Part shown: piece after piece, positions 20,044 to 30,297 of the stretch | Numbering within the stretch: the stretch's first letter is position 1 | Layout: every line of letters starts with the position of its first letter | Source: Geobacillus vulcani PSS1 | GTDB lineage: Bacteria; Bacillota; Bacilli; Bacillales; Anoxybacillaceae | Reading direction: 5' to 3' | Assembly: GCF_000733845.1 (NCBI RefSeq) | Contig: NZ_JPOI01000001.1 | Location: 1,341,501 to 1,405,500 of the forward strand | DNA length: 64,000 bases | Program-made: the position numbers and the translations under genes | The notes under the pieces: generated by a model | Told to the model about the DNA's origin: nothing | What the model saw: only the letters and a program-made list of their open reading frames with translations | Databases searched by the model: none

Positions 20044-20687
20044 CAGCCGACATTCGCTTTGACGACAACGGGTTGGTGCCCGCCATCGTTCAAGACGCGC
20101 AAAGCAAAGAGGTGCTCATGCTCGCCTATATGAACAAAGAGTCGCTCGAAAAAACGCTCGCGACGGGGGAAACGTGGTTTTACAGCCGCTCGCGCCAAGC
20201 GTTGTGGCATAAAGGGGCGACGTCCGGGAACGTGCAGCGGGTGGTCGACATCCGCTACGACTGCGACGCCGACACGCTCCTTGTGCTGGTGGAGCCGGCG
20301 GGTCCGGCGTGCCATACGGGGACGTATTCCTGCTTTTCCCGCGCGCTTGACGGCGCGGGGCGCACGCCGGCGGCCGACCGGTTTGCGATTTTGAATGAGC
20401 TTGAACAAATCATCGCCCAGCGCGACGCCGAACGCCCCGAAGGAGCGTATACAACGTATTTGTTTGAAAAAGGCATCGATAAAATCTTGAAAAAGGTCGG
20501 CGAAGAAGCGACCGAAGTGATCATCGCGGCGAAAAACCGAAGCCATGAGGAGTTGAAATGGGAAGCGGCCGATTTGTTGTACCATTTGCTGGTGCTTTTG
20601 CGCGAACAAAAGCTGCCGCTTGACGCCGTGCTGGAGACGCTGGCCGAGCGGCACGCGCAAAAGGCGGGAGCGGGCGACAAAAAATAA
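20040..20687 (+). CDS. hisI: Bifunctional phosphoribosyl-AMP cyclohydrolase / phosphoribosyl-ATP pyrophosphatase HisIE
   Basis: Catalyses steps two and three of histidine synthesis. The 215 residues hold a HisI domain (about 1-115, with [19 protein letters not shown] and the metal-binding CDADTLLV...CHTGTYSCF) and a HisE domain (about 120-205, with [16 protein letters not shown]). ATG 20040 overlaps the hisF stop by four bases; the frame is open upstream only inside hisF. It is the last gene of the his operon and is followed by a terminator. Confidence 0.96.
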   Translation: MTADIRFDDNGLVPAIVQDAQSKEVLMLAYMNKESLEKTLATGETWFYSRSRQALWHKGATSGNVQRVVDIRYDCDADTLLVLVEPAGPACHTGTYSCFSRALDGAGRTPAADRFAILNELEQIIAQRDAERPEGAYTTYLFEKGIDKILKKVGEEATEVIIAAKNRSHEELKWEAADLLYHLLVLLREQKLPLDAVLETLAERHAQKAGAGDKK

Positions 20688-20693
20688 CAAGAG

Positions 20694-20730
20694 AAAAAAG
20701 AACGTCTGCCATCGCGCCGGCGTTCTTTTT
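20694..20730 (+). terminator. Terminator of the his operon
   Basis: AAAAAGAACG (20694-20703) pairs with CGTTCTTTTT (20721-20730), giving both stem and T tract. Confidence 0.8.
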
Positions 20731-20780
20731 CATAGAAAAACCGCATTCCTAAAGTTTCTTGCTTGTTTTCGCTCCTGATA

Positions 20781-20789
20781 TGGTATACT
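20781..20789 (+). promoter_or_regulatory. Extended -10 promoter element before the TPR gene
   Basis: TGGTATACT contains TG-N-TATACT, an extended -10 with hexamer at 20784-20789, 37 bases upstream of the start codon. A -35 is not clear. Confidence 0.55.
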
Positions 20790-20825
20790 GTTGTTCGACG
20801 AATTTTACGGACAACGGAGGACAGA

Positions 20826-22298
20826 ATGGGAAAACAGCTGAAGCGATCATCACGAAAAGCAACGATTGTGCCGTTCATCCAAAGCGGGGATTTCTTTTTC
20901 AAAAAAGGGATGAAAGCATACGACCATGGTGATTTGGAAAAAGCGAGAAAATATTTCGAGCGCGCCGTCCGCTTGGATGAGCGCGATGCTTCATTCGCCT
21001 TGCAGCTTGCGCTTGTGCTGTCGGAGCTTGGCGAATATCAGTTTTCCAACCAATGGCTGCTGAAAATCATTCACGATTTGGATGAGACGATGTACGACTG
21101 TTTGTATTTTTTGGCGAACAATTTTGCCTGCCTCGGGCTGTTTCGCGAGGCAAGGCAATACGCCGAACGCTATTTGACGCATGAGCCGGACGGAGAGTTT
21201 GCCGACGATGCGGCAGACTTGCTTGAGCTGCTTCGGCTCGATGGCTCGGAATGGACGGAAGAGCAGGAAGACCTCATGGCGCTCGAGGATCGCGCCCGCC
21301 GCTTGCTGGAAGAGGAGCGGTTTTCGGAAGCCATTGAGGCGCTCGAGGCGATTGTCGCCCGCTATCCCGACGTTTGGGCGGCGCATAACAACTTGGCGCT
21401 TGCCTATTTTTACAGCGGCGATATCGAAAAAGCGAAAAAGAAAGTGCGTGACGTGCTCAAGCGCGACCCCGGCAATTTGCATGCGCTTTGCAATGCGCTT
21501 GTGTTTGCCCACTATTTGCGCGACGAAGAGCAGGTGGCGGCGCTGTGCGAGACATTGGCCGGCCTGTATCCATTTTTTCATGAGCATCAATATAAGCTCG
21601 GGGCGACGTTTGCGCTCGTCGGGCGGTTCGATTTGGCGTTCCGTTGGCTGCACCGTCTGTATAAGCAAAGGTTCCACGGTGACGGGCCGTTTTATTATTG
21701 GCTCGCTTGCGCTGCCTACTATACCGGGCATGAACCGCTTGCTCGGCAAATGTGGGAAGAGTTTCTCGCGCTTCATCCGGAAAAACGCGGCGAGGAGCCG
21801 TGGGCGGCGACATCGCTCACGGATGAATGGTTGATTCGCATGATTGCTTTGTTTGAGAGTGGTGAACTGGCTGACTGGTTGTACGGGTTGTATTTGTTCA
21901 GCCGTTCACATCGTTCGAAAGAAATGACAATGTCGCTCGCCGTTTGCCGCTTGTTGCCGGCCGATCCGCGACTTCGTCCATTTATCGATTACGTTTTGTT
22001 CGGTTTAACCGATGGCCCGTCCGCCTGGGCGGCGAACATCGTCCGCATGGTCGATGTGCTTTCCGCACATAATGAGGAAAAGGAAGCGCTCTGTCGCTTT
22101 GCCTTTGCGATGGCCGTTCATCCGTCGGCTGATCGCGAACCGTTTGCGAACGGAGCTGCATGGGCGGCAGCGATTGAATACATGTGGCGCCGACAGCAAG
22201 GAGAGCGTGTGACGCAAAAAGAAATGGCGGTCAAATACGGCGTCTCGGCGGCGACAGTGCAAAAATACGTGCAAAAAGCGCGCCGGCTCTATACATGA
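20826..22298 (+). CDS. Tetratricopeptide repeat protein, YvcD-like
   Basis: A 490-residue protein. The N-terminal half holds TPR-type helices (GMKAYDHGDLEKARKYFERA near residue 28; VWAAHNNLALAYFYSGDIEK near 190). The last 35 residues form a helix-turn-helix-like element (TQKEMAVKYGVSAATVQKYV), as in B. subtilis YvcD, which occupies the same position before trxB. The role is unknown; TPRs suggest protein contacts and the tail possible DNA binding. ATG 20826 has GGAGG at 20816-20820, and a terminator upstream isolates it from the his operon. Confidence 0.8.
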   Translation: MGKQLKRSSRKATIVPFIQSGDFFFKKGMKAYDHGDLEKARKYFERAVRLDERDASFALQLALVLSELGEYQFSNQWLLKIIHDLDETMYDCLYFLANNFACLGLFREARQYAERYLTHEPDGEFADDAADLLELLRLDGSEWTEEQEDLMALEDRARRLLEEERFSEAIEALEAIVARYPDVWAAHNNLALAYFYSGDIEKAKKKVRDVLKRDPGNLHALCNALVFAHYLRDEEQVAALCETLAGLYPFFHEHQYKLGATFALVGRFDLAFRWLHRLYKQRFHGDGPFYYWLACAAYYTGHEPLARQMWEEFLALHPEKRGEEPWAATSLTDEWLIRMIALFESGELADWLYGLYLFSRSHRSKEMTMSLAVCRLLPADPRLRPFIDYVLFGLTDGPSAWAANIVRMVDVLSAHNEEKEALCRFAFAMAVHPSADREPFANGAAWAAAIEYMWRRQQGERVTQKEMAVKYGVSAATVQKYVQKARRLYT

Positions 22299-22310
22299 GC
22301 AAATCAATAG

Positions 22311-23330
<1,020 letters not shown>

Positions 23331-23682
23331 ACCGGTAACGAAATCGCAACAAAACCGTAATGGTGATTTAATCCAGATGTAACACGAATGCAATAGAAGT
23401 GTCGTATGCTATAAGTAAGTAATTGACCCCCTTTTATATAGATCCTTTCATTTGGCGCGGGCGTTTGTCCGCGTCTCTTTTTTGTTTTGCGCCTGCCTTC
23501 CGCCGTGCTCTGCAAACAGCTGGGGAATGGCGTCTTTCGGTTGGGAAACGAAGTGTGGGGCCCGTGGTTTTTGCAGGCGGGAAAGCGGACGGTTTCCAGC
23601 GGTTTGAAGGTGGAGCAGCCTAACTATTTATGGTAAAATGAAACTGATTATGTGTGTTTGCCGAATGGTTGGGGTGAACAAA
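23331..23682. other. Intergenic region between trxB and the NUDIX gene
   Basis: No gene supported. A hairpin CGCGG (23456-23460) / CCGCG (23469-23473) followed by TCTCTTTTTTGTTTT is a plausible terminator for trxB. The remaining sequence has no recognisable feature. Confidence 0.5.
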
Positions 23683-24141
23683 TTGCAACGGGTGACAAAC
23701 TGCGTATTATATAAAGACGGCCAAGTGCTGCTTTTGCAAAAGCCGAAGCGCGGCTGGTGGGTCGCTCCGGGCGGCAAAATGGAGCCCGGCGAGACGGTGC
23801 GTGAAGCGTGCATTCGCGAATACCGAGAAGAGACAGGCATCTATTTGAAGAATCCGGAGCTGAAAGGCGTCTTTACGATCGTGATGAAAAATGGGAATGA
23901 AACGGTGTCGGAGTGGATGATGTTTACGTTTTTCGCCGACGACTTCATCGGTGAAAATGTGCTGTCTTCCGAAGAAGGGACGCTCGCCTGGCATAAAGTG
24001 GAGACGCTTTCGACGCTGCCGATGGCCCCTGGCGACTATCATATTTTGGACTACGCCTTGAAAGGCAAAGGGGTCATGTACGGGGTGTTTGTGTATACAG
24101 AGGAGTTTGAACTGCTTTCGTATCGGTTGGATCCGAGTTGA
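23683..24141 (+). CDS. NUDIX hydrolase, YvcI-like
   Basis: About 152 residues. A complete Nudix box (GGKMEPGETVREACIREY then REETGI) lies near residues 27-50, so it should hydrolyse a nucleoside diphosphate linked to another group; the substrate is unknown. The start is ambiguous: TTG 23683 has GGGGTGA just upstream, while GTG 23674 would give MNKLQRV, resembling the B. subtilis YvcI N-terminus. rapZ follows 18 bases after the stop, as in B. subtilis yvcI-yvcJ. Confidence 0.85.
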   Translation: MQRVTNCVLYKDGQVLLLQKPKRGWWVAPGGKMEPGETVREACIREYREETGIYLKNPELKGVFTIVMKNGNETVSEWMMFTFFADDFIGENVLSSEEGTLAWHKVETLSTLPMAPGDYHILDYALKGKGVMYGVFVYTEEFELLSYRLDPS

Positions 24142-24159
24142 TGGAGAGGAGAGACGACA

Positions 24160-25056
24160 ATGGGGCAAAACGGAGCGCTGCCACCGATTCAGCTTGTCAT
24201 CATCACCGGCATGTCCGGTGCAGGCAAAACGGTGGCGATCCAAAGCTTTGAAGACCTCGGCTTTTTTTGTATTGACAACTTGCCGCCGACGCTGCTGCCG
24301 AAATTTTTGGAGCTCGTGAAAGAGTCCGGAAATAAAATGAATAAGGTTGCTATCGTCATCGATTTGCGCAGCCGCGACTTTTTCGACCATTTGTTCGCTG
24401 CGCTTGATGAGTTGGCCGAGCAAGCGTGGGTCATCCCGCAAGTGTTGTTTTTGGACGCCCAAGATTCGACGCTGGTCGCCCGCTACAAAGAAACGCGGCG
24501 GACGCATCCACTCGCGCCGAACGAGCCCCCGCTTGAGGGGATCCGCCTTGAGCGGAAGCTGCTGGAAGAAATCAAAGGACGGGCGCAAATCATTTACGAT
24601 ACGACGGGGCTCAAGCCGCGCGAGCTGCGGGAGAAAATCATCCGCCAGTTTTCCTCGCACGCTCAATCCGGGTTCACCATCAACGTCATGTCGTTTGGGT
24701 TTAAGTACGGCATTCCGATTGATGCGGATTTGGTGTTTGACGTCCGCTTTTTGCCGAACCCGCATTACATTGAACATATGCGGCCAAAAACCGGGTTGGA
24801 CGATGAGGTATCATCCTACGTGCTCAAGTGGGGGGAAACGCAAAAGTTTTTGGAAAAGCTGATCGACTTGTTGTCGTTTATGCTGCCGTATTACCAGCGC
24901 GAAGGAAAAAGCCAACTGGTGATCGCCATCGGCTGCACGGGCGGCCAGCACCGCTCAGTGACGCTCGCCGAATACATCGCCCGCCATTTTTCGACCGACT
25001 ATAAAACCGCTGTCTCGCACCGGGACATGGAGAGGGGAAAGGACATACACCGATGA
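24160..25056 (+). CDS. rapZ: RapZ/YvcJ family nucleotide-binding protein
   Basis: A P-loop nucleotide-binding protein of 298 residues. In E. coli RapZ is the adapter that delivers sRNA GlmZ to RNase E; the Bacillus homolog YvcJ binds and hydrolyses GTP and affects competence. Walker A GMSGAGKT lies near residue 17, the C-terminal region shows [20 protein letters not shown], and the basic end suggests RNA contacts. ATG 24160 has GAGAGGAGAG. The stop overlaps the glmR start (ATGA). Confidence 0.93.
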   Translation: MGQNGALPPIQLVIITGMSGAGKTVAIQSFEDLGFFCIDNLPPTLLPKFLELVKESGNKMNKVAIVIDLRSRDFFDHLFAALDELAEQAWVIPQVLFLDAQDSTLVARYKETRRTHPLAPNEPPLEGIRLERKLLEEIKGRAQIIYDTTGLKPRELREKIIRQFSSHAQSGFTINVMSFGFKYGIPIDADLVFDVRFLPNPHYIEHMRPKTGLDDEVSSYVLKWGETQKFLEKLIDLLSFMLPYYQREGKSQLVIAIGCTGGQHRSVTLAEYIARHFSTDYKTAVSHRDMERGKDIHR

Positions 25057-26006
25057 GGAACGAACAAGCAGCGAAACTGGTCGTCATCGGCGGCGGCACC
25101 GGGCTTCCCGTGCTGCTGAGGGGGCTGAAGCAGCATGAATTGGATTTGACCGCCATTGTCACCGTCGCCGATGACGGCGGAAGTTCCGGGCGGCTGCGCG
25201 ATGAGCTGCACATCCCACCGCCTGGAGATGTCCGCAACGTGTTGGCCGCGCTGTCTGACGTCGAACCGCTCATTGTCGAGCTGTTCCAGCACCGTTTTCA
25301 AAACGGCAACGGCTTATCCGGCCATTCGCTCGGCAATTTGATTTTGGCGGCGCTTACGTCGATTACCGGCGATTTTGTCAAGGCGATCCGCGAGATGAGC
25401 AAAGTGTTGAACGTGCGCGGCCAAGTGTTGCCGGCGGCGAACAAAAGCGTCGTCTTGCACGCGGAGATGGAAGACGGTTCCATCATCTCTGGCGAGTCAA
25501 AAATCCCGAGGGCGGGGAAAAAAATTAAGAGGGTGTTTTTAACCCCAGAGGATATTGAGCCGCTGCCGGAGACGGTTGATGCCATCCGCCGCGCCGATTT
25601 GATTGTCATCGGCCCGGGGAGCTTATACACGAGCATTTTGCCGAATTTGCTCGTGCCGAAAATCGGGCAGGAAGTGTGCAAGGCAAAGGCGAAAAAAGTA
25701 TATATATGCAACATTATGACTCAGGCCGGCGAGACGCCGCACTATACGGTGAGCGACCATGTGGAGGCGCTTCATGCTCATCTTGGCGGCCCGTTTTTGG
25801 ACGCGGTGATCATCAACAGCGGGGTGATCCCGGAGGCGATCCGACGCCGCTATGAGGCCGAGCGGGCCGAGCCGGTGCGTGACGACAGCAGCGGGCTTTC
25901 GTTGCAAGTCATCCGCGATGATATTGTCACGTATGAAGATGGGGTGATTCGCCATAATACGGCGAAAGTCGCCGCCCTTCTTCTCGGGCTTCTCTCCTGC
26001 TCTTGA
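25053..26006 (+). CDS. glmR: Gluconeogenesis factor YvcK/GlmR, UDP-GlcNAc-binding
   Basis: A 317-residue CofD-like protein. In B. subtilis YvcK (GlmR) binds UDP-GlcNAc and stimulates GlmS, linking carbon metabolism to wall precursor synthesis. The N-terminus [17 protein letters not shown], the [16 protein letters not shown] stretch and the [17 protein letters not shown] segment are family hallmarks. It overlaps rapZ by four bases, and whiA follows, the standard rapZ-glmR-whiA-crh order. Confidence 0.94.
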   Translation: MRNEQAAKLVVIGGGTGLPVLLRGLKQHELDLTAIVTVADDGGSSGRLRDELHIPPPGDVRNVLAALSDVEPLIVELFQHRFQNGNGLSGHSLGNLILAALTSITGDFVKAIREMSKVLNVRGQVLPAANKSVVLHAEMEDGSIISGESKIPRAGKKIKRVFLTPEDIEPLPETVDAIRRADLIVIGPGSLYTSILPNLLVPKIGQEVCKAKAKKVYICNIMTQAGETPHYTVSDHVEALHAHLGGPFLDAVIINSGVIPEAIRRRYEAERAEPVRDDSSGLSLQVIRDDIVTYEDGVIRHNTAKVAALLLGLLSCS

Positions 26007-26126
26007 GGGAAGGGGCTGAGTGGAACGCCAAGCGCCATCATGGGGAGGCGGCGCTTCCGATGGCCGCGCCGAATGTCAGGCACCTCCACCGGCCGGATGC
26101 GGGGAACGAATGGAGGTGGAGCGATC

Positions 26127-27089
26127 GTGTCTTTTGCATCGGAAACGAAGAAAGAATTGACCCATTTGGAAGTGAAGTCTTGCTGCTTGCGGGCGGAGCT
26201 GTCGGCGCTTTTGCGCATGAACGGTTCGCTGTCGTTTTCCGGCGGGCGAATGGCCGTCGATGTTCAGACGGAAAATGCGGCGATCGCTCGGCGCATTTAT
26301 ACGCTGCTGAAAAAAGGGTATGATGCCGCCGTCGAGCTGTTCGTCCGCAAGAAAATGCGCTTGAAAAAAAACAACGTCTACATCGTCCGCGTCACCGATG
26401 GTGCGGCTGAGCTCCTTCGCGAGCTTTACATTGTGAACGGCGATTTTTCGCTCATCCATGATATTTCTCCGGAACTCGTCAAGAAAAAATGCTGCAAGCG
26501 CTCGTATTTGCGCGGGGCGTTTTTGGCTGGCGGTTCGGTCAACAATCCGGAGACGTCGTCCTACCATTTGGAGATTTTTTCGCTGTATGAGGAGCATAAC
26601 CGGGCGTTATGCGAATTGATGAACAGCCACTTTCTTTTAAATGCGAAAACGTTGGAACGGAAAAAGGGGTTTATTACGTATTTAAAAGAGGCCGAAAAAA
26701 TCGCCGAGTTTTTGAACATCATCGGCGCCCATCAGGCGCTGCTCCGCTTTGAGGACATCCGCATCGTCCGCGACATGCGCAACTCGGTCAACCGGCTTGT
26801 CAATTGCGAGACCGCCAATTTGAACAAAACGATCGGTGCCGCGCTCCGGCAGGTCGAAAACATCCGCTACATCGATGAGACGATCGGCCTTGATTCGCTG
26901 CCGGCCAAGCTGCGGGAAATCGCGAAGCTTCGCATTGAGCATCAAGACGTGACGCTGAAAGAGCTCGGCGAGATGGTCGCCGGCGGGAAAATCAGCAAAT
27001 CCGGCATCAACCACCGGCTGCGCAAAATTGATGAGATCGCGGAGCGGCTGCGGGCCGGAAAGCCGGTCGATTTCCATAAATCGCTGTAA
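26127..27089 (+). CDS. whiA: DNA-binding protein WhiA
   Basis: A 320-residue regulator with an N-terminal degenerate LAGLIDADG fold and a C-terminal helix-turn-helix ([20 protein letters not shown] near 280). In Bacillus it affects chromosome segregation and division; in Streptomyces it controls sporulation. GTG 26127 is chosen, since it gives the conserved N-terminus [11 protein letters not shown] and has GGAGGTGGAG at 26112-26121; the frame is open back to 26040 without conservation. Confidence 0.95.
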   Translation: MSFASETKKELTHLEVKSCCLRAELSALLRMNGSLSFSGGRMAVDVQTENAAIARRIYTLLKKGYDAAVELFVRKKMRLKKNNVYIVRVTDGAAELLRELYIVNGDFSLIHDISPELVKKKCCKRSYLRGAFLAGGSVNNPETSSYHLEIFSLYEEHNRALCELMNSHFLLNAKTLERKKGFITYLKEAEKIAEFLNIIGAHQALLRFEDIRIVRDMRNSVNRLVNCETANLNKTIGAALRQVENIRYIDETIGLDSLPAKLREIAKLRIEHQDVTLKELGEMVAGGKISKSGINHRLRKIDEIAERLRAGKPVDFHKSL

Positions 27090-27103
27090 AGGGGAGATGG
27101 AGA

Positions 27104-27361
27104 ATGGTTGAAAAACAAGTGGAAGTGAAATTAAAAACCGGGTTGCAGGCGCGCCCGGCGGCGTTGTTTGTCCAAGAAGCGAACCGTTTTTCCGCTGATA
27201 TTTTTTTGGAAAAAGACGGGAAACGTGTCAACGCAAAAAGCATTATGGGCTTGATGAGCCTTGCCATCGGCCATGGAGCGGTGGTCACGCTCGTGGCCGA
27301 CGGGCCGGATGAGCAAGAAGCGATCGAAAAGCTCGCCGCCTATGTGCAAAGGGACAAGTAA
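27104..27361 (+). CDS. crh: Catabolite repression HPr-like protein Crh
   Basis: An 85-residue HPr paralog. Position 15 is Gln (KTGLQARPAALF) instead of the catalytic His of HPr, so it cannot serve the PTS. Ser46 (NAKSIMGLMS) is retained for phosphorylation by HprK, allowing it to act as a CcpA co-repressor. Follows whiA by 14 bases and is closed by a strong terminator. Confidence 0.96.
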   Translation: MVEKQVEVKLKTGLQARPAALFVQEANRFSADIFLEKDGKRVNAKSIMGLMSLAIGHGAVVTLVADGPDEQEAIEKLAAYVQRDK

Positions 27362-27388
27362 GGCGGCATGAGGGCTTTAAGGAAACGG

Positions 27389-27424
27389 AAAAGGCTGCTC
27401 CGTTTTGGTCGGAAGCAGCCTTTT
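27389..27424. terminator. Bidirectional terminator between crh and clpP
   Basis: AAAAGGCTGCT (27389-27399) pairs with AGCAGCCTTTT (27414-27424). It has T runs on both strands, so it can end crh (plus) and clpP (minus). Confidence 0.85.
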
Positions 27425-27496
27425 CTGCTGTTTTGTTTTTCGTCCATGTCGAGGCAGGCGCGGCTCTATCGCGGTTCTGCCGACGTTTGCTTTGGC

Positions 27497-28087
27497 TTAT
27501 TTTTCATCAGCGCGCGTCAGCACGCGGTCAATGATGCCGTATTCTTGCGCTTTTTGCGCGGTCATAAAGTTGTCGCGGTCCGTATCGCGCTCGATCACTT
27601 CGATCGGCTGGCCGGTGTTTTCCGATAGAATGCGGTTCAATTTGTCGCGCAGGAACAAAATGCGCTTCGCCGCGATTTCGATTTCTGTCGCTTGCCCTTG
27701 GGCGCCGCCGAGCGGTTGGTGGATCATGATTTCACTGTTCGGCAAGGCGAATCGTTTCCCTTTCGCACCAGCGGCCAGCAAAAACGCCCCCATGGAAGCG
27801 GCCATGCCGATGCAAATCGTCGAGACGTCCGGCTTGATGAACTGCATCGTGTCGTAAATCGCCAAGCCGGCTGTGATCGAGCCGCCCGGGCTGTTAATGT
27901 ACAAAGAAATATCTTTGTCCGGGTCTTCCGCCGCCAAAAACAACAGCTGCGAGACGATCGAGTTGGCCACTTGATCGTCGATCGGGCTGCCAAGGAACAC
28001 AATTCGGTCTTTCAATAAGCGTGAATAAATGTCGTACGCCCGCTCCCCGCGGTTCGTCTGTTCGATGACAGTCGGAATCAAATACAT
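27497..28087 (-). CDS. clpP: ATP-dependent Clp protease proteolytic subunit ClpP
   Basis: The 196-residue serine protease core of ClpCP/ClpXP/ClpEP. The catalytic triad is at Ser98 (GMAASMG), His123 ([12 protein letters not shown]) and Asp172 (RDTDRDN). ATG at 28087 is preceded on the minus strand by GGAGGCG; a longer frame to 28144 overlaps the promoter. It stands alone and is convergent with crh. A CtsR operator overlaps its promoter. Confidence 0.97.
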   Translation of the reverse strand: MYLIPTVIEQTNRGERAYDIYSRLLKDRIVFLGSPIDDQVANSIVSQLLFLAAEDPDKDISLYINSPGGSITAGLAIYDTMQFIKPDVSTICIGMAASMGAFLLAAGAKGKRFALPNSEIMIHQPLGGAQGQATEIEIAAKRILFLRDKLNRILSENTGQPIEVIERDTDRDNFMTAQKAQEYGIIDRVLTRADEK

Positions 28088-28135
28088 CAAAAAACGCCTC
28101 CTTTTCCATCTTAATGGATCAATATGTACGTCTTC

Positions 28136-28165
28136 ATCATACACGAATGGTCAATGAAGGTCAAA
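28136..28165 (-). promoter_or_regulatory. clpP promoter with overlapping CtsR operator
   Basis: On the minus strand TTGACC (28164-28159), a 17-bp spacer and TATGAT (28141-28136) form a sigma-A promoter. On the plus strand the -35 region reads GGTCAAT-GAA-GGTCAAA (28149-28165), the tandem heptad recognised by the heat-shock repressor CtsR, with one mismatch. Confidence 0.88.
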
Positions 28166-28331
28166 CAAAACGCCTTCTCCATTCTTTATAACATATTCGC
28201 GGCTGGGGGCGAACATCCCTCTTTTCATCATAACCGCTTTTTCATTTTTTTAACCCGTTGCCCGCGGCTGTGTCATTGATGGGGAAGGAACAAAGATTCC
28301 ATTTTTCCTGTTTTTTATTGCATTTTTCCTC

Positions 28332-28359
28332 TTGCATTTTTGTGCGATCCTGCTATAAT
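28332..28359 (+). promoter_or_regulatory. Promoter of tRNA-Arg
   Basis: TTGCAT (28332-28337), 16 bp, then TATAAT (28354-28359) with an upstream TG extension. The tRNA starts 43 bases downstream. Confidence 0.75.
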
Positions 28360-28402
28360 AGAACATGCGACGGAACGAAACAGAGAAATCATAAAATGAT
28401 AT

Positions 28403-28474
28403 GCCCTCGTAGTGTAGTGGATAGCACGAGAGATTCCGGTTCTCTTAGCGTGGGTTCGAATCCTGCCGAGGGCG
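28403..28474 (+). tRNA. tRNA-Arg(CCG)
   Basis: The 7-bp acceptor stem GCCCTCG (28403-28409) / CGAGGGC (28467-28473) is perfect. The anticodon stem AGAGA/TCTCT encloses the loop TTCCGGT with anticodon CCG (28436-28438), and the T arm carries GGTTCGAATCC. CCA is not encoded. The 3' end serves as the attachment site of an integrated element. Confidence 0.95.
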
Positions 28475-28505
28475 CTACGCGTATAGGATCTATCATTTTT
28501 GAGTG

Positions 28506-28529
28506 CGGCCGCGTTTGCGGTCGTTTTTT
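28506..28529 (+). terminator. Terminator following tRNA-Arg, carried by the element
   Basis: CGGCCGC (28506-28512), loop GTTT, GCGGTCG (28517-28523), then six Ts. A near copy stands after the right att repeat (31225) and another after tmRNA (48737). Confidence 0.8.
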
Positions 28530-28569
28530 ATTTTTGGGAATCCCGAAAAAAACGATAGAATCCGAAAAA

Positions 28570-28590
28570 ATTTTGCACGAATTTTGCACG
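28570..28590. repeat. Paired decamer, 11-bp period (candidate integrase arm sites, left)
   Basis: ATTTTGCACG at 28570-28579 and again at 28581-28590. The pair lies between the integrase stop codon and the tRNA. The same pair recurs near the right att site and at the tmRNA locus. Confidence 0.65.
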
Positions 28591-28591
28591 G

Positions 28592-28947
28592 CTATTTGGC
28601 ATGATACAGCTCCTCCATCGCGAGATCAACTTGACGGGACTCTTTTTGTTCCATCTCATCTAAAATGTGCGAGTACGTTTGTAAAGTGGTTACAATATCT
28701 TTATGGCCCAGTCTTCGTGAAACGTATTTGATATTCACTCCTTTATACAAGAGCATGGATGCGTGAGTATGCCGGAGCCCGTGACAAGTGATCGTTTTAA
28801 TCCCGATTTTTTTGCATAATGCTCGCAACGTTTTATTGACCGCGTTATTTGTCACAATTTCCATTTTTGAATTGATAAACACTAAATTTTTCGTGTTTCT
28901 CAATCCAGTTTTCATAGCTAATTCATTTTGATGTTTTCGGAGTTCCT
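28592..28947 (-). pseudogene. Tyrosine recombinase (phage integrase), C-terminal fragment
   Basis: About 118 codons of the catalytic domain remain. Visible residues include the HGLRHTHASMLL box (Arg and His), RRLGHKDIVTTLQTYSH (second His/Arg box), and a Tyr-Ser-His near the end. The frame continues upstream of its apparent ATG (ELRKHQNELAMKTGL) and stops exactly where an IS256-type end begins at 28948, so the N-terminal part has been lost. It lies next to tRNA-Arg, its presumed attachment site. Confidence 0.85.
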
Positions 28948-29178
28948 GGTAACGTCAAGAATTTTGTGTAATGTAAAATAGATAGGGTATCTCTGAAATG
29001 GATTTGGAATAGAGGGGGCTGTTTCCTCCACACAGGAGACTGAATATTCAGTCTCCTGTGTGGAAAGGGAAAATCCCCTTATCTCATTGATTTACATTAT
29101 TTGGTTAATTGTAACGTTCTTCAAACATTCGTTGAAGGGCTTCATGCGCTTGAAGCGGGAGACTTCTTTCGGAACTAT
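28948..29178 (-). mobile_element. IS256-type insertion sequence remnant (right end)
   Basis: The minus strand carries the last codons of a mutator-type transposase (HEALQRMFEERYN then stop at 29107-29105), followed by about 150 bp of terminal DNA ending ACAAAATTCTTGACGTTACC at 28948. The tail resembles IS256-family ends and the protein tail resembles the remnant at 40336. It interrupts the integrase; the rest of the element is absent. Confidence 0.65.
29028..29063. repeat. 36-bp perfect palindrome
   Basis: CCACACAGGAGACTGAAT (29028-29045) is followed directly by its exact reverse complement (29046-29063), with no loop. It lies in the IS256-type remnant, between the transposase stop and the inverted repeat. 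Confidence 0.9.
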
Positions 29179-29189
29179 GTTAAAAAGAT

Positions 29190-29213
29190 AAAAAACCCCG
29201 GCAGATAGCCGAG
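29190..29213 (-). terminator. Terminator for the minus-strand gene at 29221
   Basis: Read on the minus strand, CTCGGC, loop TATCT, GCCGGG, then a run of six Ts. It directly follows the stop of the 29221-29778 gene. Confidence 0.75.
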
Positions 29214-29220
29214 ATTTTGA

Positions 29221-29778
29221 TTATTGCAGGGATTCTGCAATCTTGATTAATTTGTCGGCTTTAATGTTCATACCTCGGACATTAAAGTAACGACCATCTT
29301 TCCAAAATATCAATTGAATAGGATCATGTTCGCCACGCTTAATCAACCATGCATCTACGCCAGCTACTTGAATTTTTTCTCCTTTTGAGAGAACATTCAT
29401 CGGCTTAACTGTTCCATCATCATCGGATTGAATGATCAACAATTCTTTTCGTTGATACTTTAACTTCTTATCAGCGTCTTTATCCACCCACGCCTGTTTG
29501 ACAACCGTTAGTTTTTTGGCTCCTTGAGTAACTACCTCTGTTTTAGGTTCAAGTTCTTTCACATCTTCCGGAAGCACAGTCGGTTTTTTGGCTTTAAACG
29601 GCAGTTTGTCTTGGGCAATTCCATTAAAACGTTCGACCTTTATTTTTGTATCTTCTGTCACTTTCGTGTTTTGATAGGAATTTGCTGATGTTGCTTTTTC
29701 TTGTGAAACAAAACCGGAAATAACAACAGCAAGTGCTGCTCCTACAATACCGCCAATTATGAGATTTTTCTTCTTCAT
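29221..29778 (-). CDS. Membrane-anchored extracellular protein with DUF4367-like C-terminus
   Basis: A 185-residue protein with an N-terminal signal anchor (KKKNLIIGGIVGAALAVVIS). The C-terminal 60 residues (KIQVAGVDAWLIKRG, then LIFWKDGRYFNVRG and ADKLIKIAESL) resemble DUF4367, a domain found in Bacillus anti-sigma-like and sporulation surface proteins. Exact function is unknown. ATG 29778 has AAGGGGGG upstream on the minus strand. The preceding gene on that strand overlaps its leader region, so the two probably form an operon. It is more AT-rich than the chromosome backbone. Confidence 0.6.
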   Translation of the reverse strand: MKKKNLIIGGIVGAALAVVISGFVSQEKATSANSYQNTKVTEDTKIKVERFNGIAQDKLPFKAKKPTVLPEDVKELEPKTEVVTQGAKKLTVVKQAWVDKDADKKLKYQRKELLIIQSDDDGTVKPMNVLSKGEKIQVAGVDAWLIKRGEHDPIQLIFWKDGRYFNVRGMNIKADKLIKIAESLQ

Positions 29779-29789
29779 GATAACCCCCC

Positions 29790-30297
29790 TTATAAGCACA
29801 TGTACGTTAATCTTTCAAAATCATGGTCAACATGCCAATAGTCCTCGGAATTGTTAGTTGTTACATCAATATACCATCCATAACATGCATCACGCAAATA
29901 GGTAGCCGGATAGCTATCGGTTAAGTTATAGTTCCATTCATAATATTGAGTAGAACCTAAATAACCAACATAGACCCGATAATCCTCAAACTCTTCCCAT
30001 GTAACAGGTCCAACAATACCATCGGCCGCTATACCTTCGTTTCTTTGAAAATTAACCACTCCATTATAGGTTTTAGAACCCCAATATCCGTCGACTGCAC
30101 TATAACCCCAAGGTGTATCTTTTAGCATTCGTTGAATGGCTAGAACATACCCACCGTCTGTCTCGTATCCATAGCCGATCGTGTCGTTATTGGCCCAATT
30201 GTCTTCCATTATCATGGGCGGAAGCACCTTTAGGCGAAATAAATAATCCTAGTCCGAGTAGAAAGGCTCCTAAACATAATGATAGACGTTTCACCAC
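29790..30297 (-). pseudogene. Secreted peptidoglycan-binding protein, apparently frameshifted
   Basis: The body (ATG 30215 or so) contains one peptidoglycan-binding type 1 domain (GYVLAIQRMLKDTPWG, AVDGYWGSKTYNGVVNFQRN, GIAADGIVGPVTWEEF). Upstream, a GTG at 30297 with GGGGGGAG opens a different frame encoding a clear signal peptide (VKRLSLCLGAFLLGLGLF, then SPKGASA), which stops near 30188. The two parts would join after a one-base shift near 30205-30215, so the gene looks broken, unless the sequence has an error. Without the signal peptide the body would not be exported. Confidence 0.6.
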
